Source: Geobacter sp. (GTDB lineage Bacteria > Desulfobacterota > Desulfuromonadia > Geobacterales > Geobacteraceae). Taken from it: a stretch of DNA of 16,607 nt. The stretch spans positions 1 through 16,607 of the forward strand of contig RPRC01000151.1 in assembly GCA_003857395.1 (NCBI GenBank). Reading direction: 5' to 3'. Under the pieces are notes generated by a model that saw nothing but the letters and a program-made list of their open reading frames with translations, searched no databases and had not been told where the DNA came from. Of the stretch, positions 1 through 7,022 are shown one piece after another. Every line of letters begins with the position of its first letter. The first letter of the stretch is position 1. The position numbers and the translations under genes were made by a program.

Positions 1-1229
1 AATTTGCCGAAGAAGCAGCTTTCCTCTGGCATCGCCGAATCAGGGCCGTTACCGCGCCGCATTTTTCATTCGAGGACCTGGTGAAGCTTGACGAGCGATT
101 GGAAGCTCACATTGACGGGCTGCGTGTCGCAGGAGAGGCAGGCTGGGCCGCCTGTGACAAGAACCTTGGAAGCGAACTGCCGGAGGAATACTTTGCGCCT
201 TCCGTGCTTGCCTTTGAAAGCGGTAAGGCAGACCGTATTCAGGCGATTCTCGACGCAATCGGCGAGGACCCGGCCAAGGCCCGCGCCCTCATTTCCGCAC
301 TCGGTTGGATTCCCTACGAACAGGCCGAACCACGCATCAGAAACCTCCTTACCTCCGAATCATCGTTCCACAGGTACATCGGCATTGCGGCAAGCGCCAT
401 CCACCGCCAGGATCCGGATCGTCACCTGGATCAAGCCCTTGAAAACAATGACTTGCTGCTGATAGCCCGTGCTTTGCTGGCATACGGCGAACTGGGCGGG
501 GAGATCAGGCTGAATAATTTCAGTCTGCGAAACAACCTTTCAGACGATGACGATGGGATACGCTTTTCTACAGCATGGTCCGCGGCTCTAACAGGAAATA
601 GCAATGCAATTGAGGTATTGAAAAACTTTGTCGTGATGAAGTCCGCTTACGGGGAAAAAGCCTTGAACATGGCTTTGCGACGTATGGAACAGGCGGCGAC
701 TCTTTCCTGGCAGAAACATCTTGCGAATGTAGCTGAAACGATCCGGTTGGCCGTTATCGGCGCCGGCATAATCGGCGATCCCCATCTGGTTCCGTGGCTC
801 ATCGAGCAGATGAAAACACCGGCGTTGGCCCGTGTTGCCGGCGAAGCGTTCACCATGATTACCGGTGTCGATATCGATCAGGAAGAACTGAGAGGTACGT
901 GGCCGGAAGGCTTTAATGCAGGGCCGAGTGATGATCCAGACGACGACAACGTGGCGATGGACGCCGACTTGGACCTGCCTTGGCCGAATATCGAATCGAT
1001 AAGGCGATGGTGGGACAGGAACAAAGGCAATTTCCCGGACGGCACCCGTTATCTTCTCGGCAAGCCTGTTTCAGTGGAGCATCTTCAGCATGTTTTAACA
1101 ACCGGCCTGCAAAGACAACGTGCCGCTGCCGCTCTGGAGCTGGCCATCAAGCAACCCGGTCAGCCTCTCTTTAATGTTCGGGCTCCAGGCTCCAGGCAAC
1201 GGGAGATGTTAAAGCAGAAGGAGGCATGA
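1..1229 (+). CDS. TIGR02270 family HEAT-like T6SS accessory protein (5' partial)
   Basis: The reading frame is open from the first complete codon (base 3) to TGA at 1227-1229, giving 408 residues in the window. The frame upstream of the GTG at 81 reads AEEAAFLWHRRIRAV and then HFSFEDLVKLDERLEAH, the characteristic opening of TIGR02270 proteins. The GTG at 81 is therefore internal, and only a few N-terminal residues should be missing. The middle is built of alanine/leucine-rich helical repeats resembling HEAT repeats (for example ALENNDLLLIARALLAYGEL and AGIIGDPHLVPWLIEQM). A hinge around 'GVDIDQEELRG' leads to an acidic stretch ending DLDLPWP, also typical of the family. Members occur in Geobacter, myxobacteria and Pseudomonas beside T6SS genes; their biochemical role is not established, and a scaffold or loading role is inference. 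It lies 37 bp upstream of the ketosynthase-like gene, in an apparent operon. Confidence 0.85.
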   Translation, partial: FAEEAAFLWHRRIRAVTAPHFSFEDLVKLDERLEAHIDGLRVAGEAGWAACDKNLGSELPEEYFAPSVLAFESGKADRIQAILDAIGEDPAKARALISALGWIPYEQAEPRIRNLLTSESSFHRYIGIAASAIHRQDPDRHLDQALENNDLLLIARALLAYGELGGEIRLNNFSLRNNLSDDDDGIRFSTAWSAALTGNSNAIEVLKNFVVMKSAYGEKALNMALRRMEQAATLSWQKHLANVAETIRLAVIGAGIIGDPHLVPWLIEQMKTPALARVAGEAFTMITGVDIDQEELRGTWPEGFNAGPSDDPDDDNVAMDADLDLPWPNIESIRRWWDRNKGNFPDGTRYLLGKPVSVEHLQHVLTTGLQRQRAAAALELAIKQPGQPLFNVRAPGSRQREMLKQKEA

Positions 1230-1266
1230 TGAAGAAACAGGTTAATTTTCAGAGGTTAGCTATCCC

Positions 1267-2316
1267 ATGAAGGAATTGGCGATCACCGGTGTAAACGCCA
1301 TAACCGCAATAGGCCATGACGCAGCCATAACCGCGGCCGCCGTTCGGGCGGGAATCTCACGCTTTTCTGAATTCGACGATTATCTGGACGGCAATGATAA
1401 CCCCATAACCGTGGCTCGAATCAGGGGGATTGATGACGACAGGGATTCAGTCGCGCGAATGGATGCAACTGCCGCTCTTTGCTTAAAGAATCTTCTCAAC
1501 GAATTTTTTCAGAATGCAGCACGACGACCTTCGCAGATCCACCTTTTCCTGGGTGTCTCCTCGGAAGAGCGGCCCGGCCCACGCTATGAAGAAAGATGCA
1601 CGTATCCGCTGCAGAGAATCGTGGAAAAATCGATGGACATGCCTGATATGCAAGCAATCCCCCAAGGTAACGCATCCTTGCACTATGCCATGATACAGGC
1701 CGGACAGTTGCTCGAAAACGATCCCGCAGCCCTGTGCATCATCGGCGGCATCGACTCATTACTAAGAGAATCGACCCTGAACTGGTTCGAGCAGGACAAC
1801 CGTCTGAAATCCTCAAGCTACGGCCGCCAACAGGGGCTGATTGCCGGGGAAGCAGTCGGCTTCATGGTCATCGAAGACCCGGCTCGGGCAAGTCAGGCAA
1901 ACAGGCCGGTCCTGGCACGCATCACCGGGTTTGGGCAGGCGGAGGAGCCAATGCCGCGCGCCTCGCATTCCACGAGCAGGGGCATGGGACTGACAGAAGC
2001 CTGCCGGAAAGCGCTCGATGGCGGAAAGGACCAGGACATCCGCACTGTATTCGGCGACTTGAACGGTGAAAACCCCCGTGCTTTGGAGTGGTGCATAACC
2101 GAATCACGCAGTTTCAAAAACAGGGATCACCTCAGGCAACTCTGGACACCGGCCAATTGCTTCGGTGATATCGGCGCCGCCAGCGGCGCGGTGCTGGCAA
2201 CTATTGCTGTGCAGGGACTTGTTCGAGGGTGGCTGAAGGGCCCTGTCCTTACATTCTGTTCGGACGATCACGGCTCCTGCGGGGCGCAGGTGTTGGAAAA
2301 GGGTTCATCACAGTAA
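1267..2316 (+). CDS. Ketosynthase-fold (thiolase superfamily) protein without catalytic residues, T6SS-associated
   Basis: The 349-residue protein has the layout of a beta-ketoacyl-ACP synthase. The N-terminus is MKELAITGVNAITAIGHD, a LCIIGGIDSLL strand (157-166) matches the 'ALVGGVD' strand, and GLIAGEAVGFMVIED (190-204) matches the 'GEGAGVLVLE' strand. A glycine-rich FGDIGAASGAVLA (299-311) matches the 'GHTxGAAG' loop. The expected active-site residues are absent: the nucleophile loop reads PQGNAS (132-137) instead of TACSS, the first His loop reads GDLNGE (263-268) instead of HGTGT, and the second His is Asp301. The start has a good ribosome-binding site (AGAGGT at 1251-1256). Such proteins recur next to TIGR02270, DUF4150 and DUF2169 genes in T6SS loci. 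A binding or scaffolding role is inference; fatty-acid synthesis is unlikely. Confidence 0.8.
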   Translation: MKELAITGVNAITAIGHDAAITAAAVRAGISRFSEFDDYLDGNDNPITVARIRGIDDDRDSVARMDATAALCLKNLLNEFFQNAARRPSQIHLFLGVSSEERPGPRYEERCTYPLQRIVEKSMDMPDMQAIPQGNASLHYAMIQAGQLLENDPAALCIIGGIDSLLRESTLNWFEQDNRLKSSSYGRQQGLIAGEAVGFMVIEDPARASQANRPVLARITGFGQAEEPMPRASHSTSRGMGLTEACRKALDGGKDQDIRTVFGDLNGENPRALEWCITESRSFKNRDHLRQLWTPANCFGDIGAASGAVLATIAVQGLVRGWLKGPVLTFCSDDHGSCGAQVLEKGSSQ

Positions 2317-2362
2317 GGGAACGTGTCGGAAATACTCTGAAATAAATATTAATGAGGTTAGC

Positions 2363-3505
2363 ATGGAAAGCACAATCAACCTGGATGGTCTGGAAAGCAC
2401 GTTAGGCGAGTTGAAATCCAAGCGCTGCGAGCAGCGCTTCAAGATATTTAGCGACTACAAAGAAGCTTTTGGCGACAGGTTCGACGATCTTGAATTCCTG
2501 AATTATAAAACTGGCGGTGTTGTCAAAGGTGCTGAGCTTCGTGAAGTCCAAACCGGCTGCGAGATATATGAAAGGTTGGGTTGGGACAGTGCTGCCCATA
2601 ACGAGGATGAGTTTCACAAATGCGGGTGTAAGCAATTTGATGAACAGTTGATGTTTATCTCGGAAAAAGGCGACTCTCTCTCCAATACTGACTACCGCTT
2701 GACACTGGCTGATGGCAGAACAGTAAGCGGCAGGACAGATAACAACGGTAAAACCAAACGCATCAGAAGCTCCAACAAACCCTTGGCCATTGAAAGAGCG
2801 GAATTCTTCGTTCCCGAAAATATTCCGCGATGTCCAGGAAAAGAGGTTACTTGTGGACCAAATAAGGCAGTAAAACGTATCGAAATTGATGGAATTGTGA
2901 CCACGATGGAATACCTGGGCAGTTCCATGAAGACGGTAGTTCTGAAAATTAACGACCGTCCTCTTACCGACGGTGAAATCACCATGGCGCGGCTAGTCTT
3001 CAAAGATTCAATCAATTACTCTTCAGTCAGAATCCATAACGAAGAATATCTCCCCTTTGGCTTACAGGATGATCGGGTTGCAATGACTCCCAATGGTTCA
3101 ATGTACTTCAACCCAAAAAAGTTCATATTGGATTTTTCACTCGAAGATGATCAAGGAAAAATCTGGTTCATGCATGAGATGGTGCATGTCTGGCAATATC
3201 AACTGGGCTACTCGGTTACCTGGGCCGGATTTTGGATTGCTGTAACAGGAGGTTACTATAATAAGCGTGCTTATCGATTTGACCGTTCAGACTATAAGGA
3301 TCCGAAGGACAGCAGCAAGGACAGCCCTGACGTTGACAAGACTTTGCCTGACTTCAATATGGAACAGCAGGGTGACATTATTGCTGAATACTTTGGCGCC
3401 AAGCACTTGGGGGTTCCGGAGTTACAAATAAATCTGTCCTTCTATGGACGCGTTATAAAAGAATTTATAAGGAGTCCCAAAAATGCCTCGCTTTTGCCAA
3501 ATTAG
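2363..3505 (+). CDS. Putative T6SS effector, HExxH zinc metallopeptidase with N-terminal beta-sandwich module
   Basis: 380 residues with no signal peptide. The N-terminal part has a CGC motif (87-89). It is followed by a transthyretin-like segment YRLTLADGRTVSGRTDNNGK (111-130), a type often found at the front of T6SS and polymorphic-toxin cargo. The C-terminal part has MARLVFKDSINYSSVRIHN (208-226), LPFGLQ, and AMTPNGSMYF (240-249). A zinc motif HEMVHVWQYQLG follows at 271-282 (H271, E272, H275), with a downstream EQQGDIIAEYF helix (334-344) that could supply the third ligand. This arrangement is typical of the VgrG/Rhs/PAAR-linked putative metallopeptidases. The last 23 bp overlap a gene for an exported protein, as in effector-immunity pairs. 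The target is unknown; periplasmic action is inferred from the export of that neighbour. A ribosome-binding site (GAGGT) precedes the ATG. Confidence 0.75.
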   Translation: MESTINLDGLESTLGELKSKRCEQRFKIFSDYKEAFGDRFDDLEFLNYKTGGVVKGAELREVQTGCEIYERLGWDSAAHNEDEFHKCGCKQFDEQLMFISEKGDSLSNTDYRLTLADGRTVSGRTDNNGKTKRIRSSNKPLAIERAEFFVPENIPRCPGKEVTCGPNKAVKRIEIDGIVTTMEYLGSSMKTVVLKINDRPLTDGEITMARLVFKDSINYSSVRIHNEEYLPFGLQDDRVAMTPNGSMYFNPKKFILDFSLEDDQGKIWFMHEMVHVWQYQLGYSVTWAGFWIAVTGGYYNKRAYRFDRSDYKDPKDSSKDSPDVDKTLPDFNMEQQGDIIAEYFGAKHLGVPELQINLSFYGRVIKEFIRSPKNASLLPN

Positions 3506-4034
3506 CTTGTGCTGGCTGCTTTTATTAATACCTGTTTCAGTTGTCGCTATGTCACGTCAATTCGATGCCGATGCCGTCGTTACCATGCAAAACGGAAATC
3601 CCTGTTTTTCCTATCCTCCAAATGAAGAAAAGTTGTTTGGTTACCACCTTAGTGTTTCGAAAATTGGCCGTCATAGTGCTGTTGAATGGGATATCCAGAA
3701 ATTTCATTATGACAAATTGAACATGCCCGAACCGAATAGTCCGGAGCACTGCATCGAATATGGCGTCGTGAATTATAAATTGGAAGTTAAGCAGGCCGCT
3801 GAACCTCTGCTGCCAGACACGCCGTATCGTGTCTTTATCAGTGTTGCAGAAGCACCTACTGATCAGCGGTATCGTTACTTGCGTAAATTTGCTGCTGACT
3901 TTTGCATCAGCAGCAATGAGCAAGGAGAGCCGGTTATTGTTAGTGCTTTGATGGATGATACAGGTGAGTGGCAATGCCTGAAGCCGGGTGAGTCTCCGAA
4001 GCACGGTTTCTGGCAGAAGCTGTTTGGTAAGTGA
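3483..4034 (+). CDS. Putative periplasmic T6SS immunity protein
   Basis: 183 residues. The N-terminus is a Sec signal peptide with a hydrophobic core CWLLLLIPVSVV and likely cleavage after VVA (about residue 22). There is no lipobox, unlike the related family annotated as putative T6SS immunity periplasmic lipoproteins. The mature part shows features of that family: an early DADAVVTMQNGNPCFSYPP strand, SPEHCIEYG (86-94), a 'Y-x-V-x-I-S-V' strand after LLPDTPY, and a late FAADFCIS strand. Cysteines 41, 90, 141 and 165 could form two disulphides. The start overlaps the metallopeptidase gene by 23 bp and has its own AAGGAG at 3469-3474, so it is probably translationally coupled. Neutralising the upstream protease in the periplasm is inferred from position and export. 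Confidence 0.7.
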   Translation: MPRFCQISLCWLLLLIPVSVVAMSRQFDADAVVTMQNGNPCFSYPPNEEKLFGYHLSVSKIGRHSAVEWDIQKFHYDKLNMPEPNSPEHCIEYGVVNYKLEVKQAAEPLLPDTPYRVFISVAEAPTDQRYRYLRKFAADFCISSNEQGEPVIVSALMDDTGEWQCLKPGESPKHGFWQKLFGK

Positions 4035-4200
4035 GAAGGAACTGACTGTTGTCATACTTGCGGAACATGGGACGCAATTGTTGGAGTGTAGGCATCTTCC
4101 CTACGGCAATGGCAGGCTAGAGAAGCATTCCCTCCATTTATTGAATGCAGAGTGAACGCACAATGGAATTACGTTCTACGAAACCAGGAGGTACGACAAC

Positions 4201-4581
4201 ATGGGAAAATCGACGGTTTTTGCAAATAGCCAAGGTATTTCGAGCACTGATAGCGGAGCTATTGTCATAAGCGGTCCGGATGTCTGCCTTACCCCGATGG
4301 GTAGTTCCCTTGTACCGGTGCCCTATACAAACATCGCCAGGTCCGCCACTCTTAAGGGTGGCACGAAATCGGTTAAGGTCAACGGCTGCATGGGTGCCAT
4401 AGACGGATGCTGCTACAGCACAAGCATAGGGGATCAGCCGGGCAGCGGCAGGGGAGTCTTGTCCGGGACAGTGGGAGACAAGGCTGAATTCATCAACAGC
4501 TCTTTTGATGTCAAGATTGAGGGCAAAGGGGTATGCCGTAATTCTGACCCCATGACGCAAAACAACAAGAATGCCATTTAA
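4201..4581 (+). CDS. PAAR-like (DUF4150) T6SS spike-tip protein
   Basis: 126 residues matching the DUF4150 (PF13665) PAAR-like family along the whole length. The protein opens with STVFANSQGI. The SGPDVCLTPMG...VPVPYTNIA segment (24-46) follows, then TLKGGTKSVKVNGC, the SIGDQPGSGRGVLSGTVGDKAEF turn region, and FDVKIEGKGVCRNSDPMTQNN near the C-terminus. Family members cap the VgrG trimer at the tip of the T6SS needle and carry or recruit effectors. A near-perfect AGGAGGT at 4186-4192 lies 8 nt before the ATG. It follows a 166-bp gap after the first effector/immunity pair and precedes the amidohydrolase gene by 32 bp, so it probably delivers the latter. Confidence 0.9.
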   Translation: MGKSTVFANSQGISSTDSGAIVISGPDVCLTPMGSSLVPVPYTNIARSATLKGGTKSVKVNGCMGAIDGCCYSTSIGDQPGSGRGVLSGTVGDKAEFINSSFDVKIEGKGVCRNSDPMTQNNKNAI

Positions 4582-4613
4582 TCTCTAAGCCACATTTTAA
4601 GGGAGCATCAATA

Positions 4614-7022
4614 ATGGGAGCAAACGACGATGCCAAAAATGATTCGACCGGTACAAATGTATCAAACGCGACTAAAGAAGAGGTATTCCGCTTCCGGGTG
4701 GTGGAACATATTTCTTGGGATTCCTACGATGAGAAAAAAAAGTGTTTCTTAGCAGGCCATAAGAATAATAAACCGATTGCGGGAAGAGAATTCAAAATCA
4801 AGATGCCGAACGGCAGCGTGATTACCAAAACAACAGATAAAAATGGTGTTATCGAACTTACCGGAAATAAAAAAAATGACAAATTTGAGGTTATTTTTGA
4901 ACCTGGAAGTGACGAATCGAAAGAGAAACACAACATCTTTTACAACAAGAGTGCGCCTGTAAAAAAAGAGGAGAAGGACACTCTAATAGTAAAATCAGAC
5001 CTGATGAGCGGTGGTGATCATCAACTCAGTATTTTACGCTTTACCGTGATTATTGACTCACACATGCACATACAGAGCGCGCGATGCGCTCCGATTAAGT
5101 GGGTGCAAAACTTAACATTTTTAACCAAAGGCATGCCGCGTAAAACCATAGAAGGGATTCCCATAAAAGCCGGATATTGTATTGAATTCCTTAACATAAC
5201 CATTCCATTGACATGGTTTTTTAAATTGCCGTTTACAGGAAGTCCAATTAGGTCACTGCCGGCACAAGGGAAAAGATCAACCCGGGAAAGTGGCGATGAT
5301 TTTATAAAAAAAATTGATAAAGCCTATGAAAATTACTTTAAAAAACAGAAATTGTACTCAGGTTTATCCAGGCTGTTTATGCCTGCTGTCGTCATGACTA
5401 TGGATATGGAATACGCCCATATTGACGGATATTACGGCTTAAAAATATATAACCCGTTATATGAGACTAAAGATGCTGCGTTTATCAATAGCATGCAGAC
5501 AGAGACAAAAAGAGACAAAGTTGACGGGTATGACGACCTTAAAATTTACAAAGCAATGTACAAGGATAAAAAAGAAAAAATAAAGCCAAAAGGTTACTGG
5601 TTTCCTGTGCATGGCAAATGGGTAAAAACTACTGAACTTGTTAATTTATATCCATATGAAACAATGGTGCCGCAATATGTGCCAATCACTACACAACATT
5701 TTGAAGAAATCGGCAGCCGCAGCGAAACCAGGTATGTAAAAATAAGTGACGGAAAGATTACTGCGAGTCCGATAAATATTGAAGATTATAAGCAAAACCT
5801 AGGTAAAGAAAAAATTGAAGTTGATGCGAAAATTGATGCGACAGTGACAAAAAGTAATCCGTTCCTTTTCGGGTCTTACTTCGATGCCAATCAGAAGAAA
5901 ACCATACTGGTCAAAATTGACGCAGCTCCGGTTCTCACCTCAGAACAGGAAGTGAGTATCTACGAGCAATGGGAAAGGCAATTGCTGTACACCGAGATTT
6001 CAGCCCTCAAATATCCCCTGAGACTGCTCCCCATGTTCCACTACGACCCGCGCCGCTGGCAAACATACGGAATAAATGGGAATACCTATCCTCTGTCGCA
6101 AGTCACGGGTGACGGACTGTATCTCGGCTTCAAGATGTACACCGCACAGGGTTACAAACCGCTTGATCCACGGCTGCCGATAATGAAAGAATTTTACGTC
6201 AAATGTTGCAATGCCGATATCCCCATTATGAACCATGGCACGCCGGGTGGTGCATCAACCTATGAAAAGAAAGAGTATCTCAACTTTTACCACTTGAATG
6301 ACAGTGCAGGAGACAAGCAAGCGCAAAAGCAAGAAGTTCTGACGAACAGTGACCCTGATGAATTTTTCGACACACACTATGTTTCCCCCCATGCATGGGA
6401 GAAGTTGCTGGAAAAAGAAATAACGCTTTATGATGATAATGGCGCTATCAGTGACAAGGCAAACATGAAAAACCTGCGTCTTTGTCTTGCCCATTTCGGC
6501 GGACCGAAAGAAAAAGGTATGGAGTGGAACCAGAAAATCATCGAGATGATTTGCAGCGGAAATTATCCAAACCTGTACACTGATATCTCGTCGTCTTTTG
6601 CCAGTGATGATTTTCGTAAATATTTTCAGGATATTATCGCCGATCCGAAAAATGTAAAACTGAAAGATCACATCCTGTTCGGCACCGATTGGTATATGTC
6701 ACTTATGTATAAACCGCCTTTTTCGGGCAAAACCTTCAGACAATATTGTGAAGTCACAAAAGATTGTCTGGATGAAGTTGATCGGAGCCTCTGGCCCAGA
6801 TTTACTCAGATAAACCCCTACAACTTTTACCGGCTGGATGAAAAGATAGAAACGTTAGCGGAAAATATTATTAAGAAAAGGGATGATGAAGATGTTTTGA
6901 ACATTTTAGGTGAACTCAAACAAAACAAAATGGAGGAAATCCGCACTGAAGCTGCTTATCTAAAAGTCGCCAATAAAGACTATGGAACGATAAAGGAGAC
7001 ATCCATCATATGCAAAGCATAA
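4614..7022 (+). CDS. Putative T6SS effector: amidohydrolase-superfamily (amidohydrolase-2 type) metal-dependent hydrolase
   Basis: 802 residues with no signal peptide. Residues 53-95 form a transthyretin-like module (KPIAGREFKIKMPNGSV, then TTDKNGVIEL) comparable to that of the metallopeptidase at 2363. From about residue 145 a TIM-barrel metal site can be traced: DSHMHIQ (H150, H152), a barrel strand FMPAVVMTMDM (255-265), LGFKMYTAQGYKPLDP (504-519), IPIMNHGTPGG (536-546, H541), LRLCLAHFGGP (621-631, H627), NLYTDISSS (653-661) and ILFGTDWY (687-694, D692). This is the HxH...H...H...D set of PF04909-type amidohydrolases. A large insertion (about 210-460) and the N-terminal extension make it more than twice the usual family length. 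Position directly after DUF4150 and before an overlapping lipoprotein gene suggests a secreted toxin with immunity. Substrate unknown. The gene is AT-rich relative to flanking genes. GGGAG lies at 4601-4605. Confidence 0.75.
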   Translation: MGANDDAKNDSTGTNVSNATKEEVFRFRVVEHISWDSYDEKKKCFLAGHKNNKPIAGREFKIKMPNGSVITKTTDKNGVIELTGNKKNDKFEVIFEPGSDESKEKHNIFYNKSAPVKKEEKDTLIVKSDLMSGGDHQLSILRFTVIIDSHMHIQSARCAPIKWVQNLTFLTKGMPRKTIEGIPIKAGYCIEFLNITIPLTWFFKLPFTGSPIRSLPAQGKRSTRESGDDFIKKIDKAYENYFKKQKLYSGLSRLFMPAVVMTMDMEYAHIDGYYGLKIYNPLYETKDAAFINSMQTETKRDKVDGYDDLKIYKAMYKDKKEKIKPKGYWFPVHGKWVKTTELVNLYPYETMVPQYVPITTQHFEEIGSRSETRYVKISDGKITASPINIEDYKQNLGKEKIEVDAKIDATVTKSNPFLFGSYFDANQKKTILVKIDAAPVLTSEQEVSIYEQWERQLLYTEISALKYPLRLLPMFHYDPRRWQTYGINGNTYPLSQVTGDGLYLGFKMYTAQGYKPLDPRLPIMKEFYVKCCNADIPIMNHGTPGGASTYEKKEYLNFYHLNDSAGDKQAQKQEVLTNSDPDEFFDTHYVSPHAWEKLLEKEITLYDDNGAISDKANMKNLRLCLAHFGGPKEKGMEWNQKIIEMICSGNYPNLYTDISSSFASDDFRKYFQDIIADPKNVKLKDHILFGTDWYMSLMYKPPFSGKTFRQYCEVTKDCLDEVDRSLWPRFTQINPYNFYRLDEKIETLAENIIKKRDDEDVLNILGELKQNKMEEIRTEAAYLKVANKDYGTIKETSIICKA

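Noticed and set aside
81..1229. GTG at 81 as the start of the first gene
   Set aside because: The frame is open to the left edge, and the upstream residues (AEEAAFLWHRRIRAV) are conserved family sequence, so the real start is outside the window.
3552..4055. 167-codon - strand ORF opposite the immunity gene
   Set aside because: Shadow of a gene with a signal peptide, good ribosome-binding site and overlap coupling; no domain on the - strand.
4138..4560. 140-codon - strand ORF opposite the DUF4150 gene
   Set aside because: Shadow of a clear PAAR-like gene.
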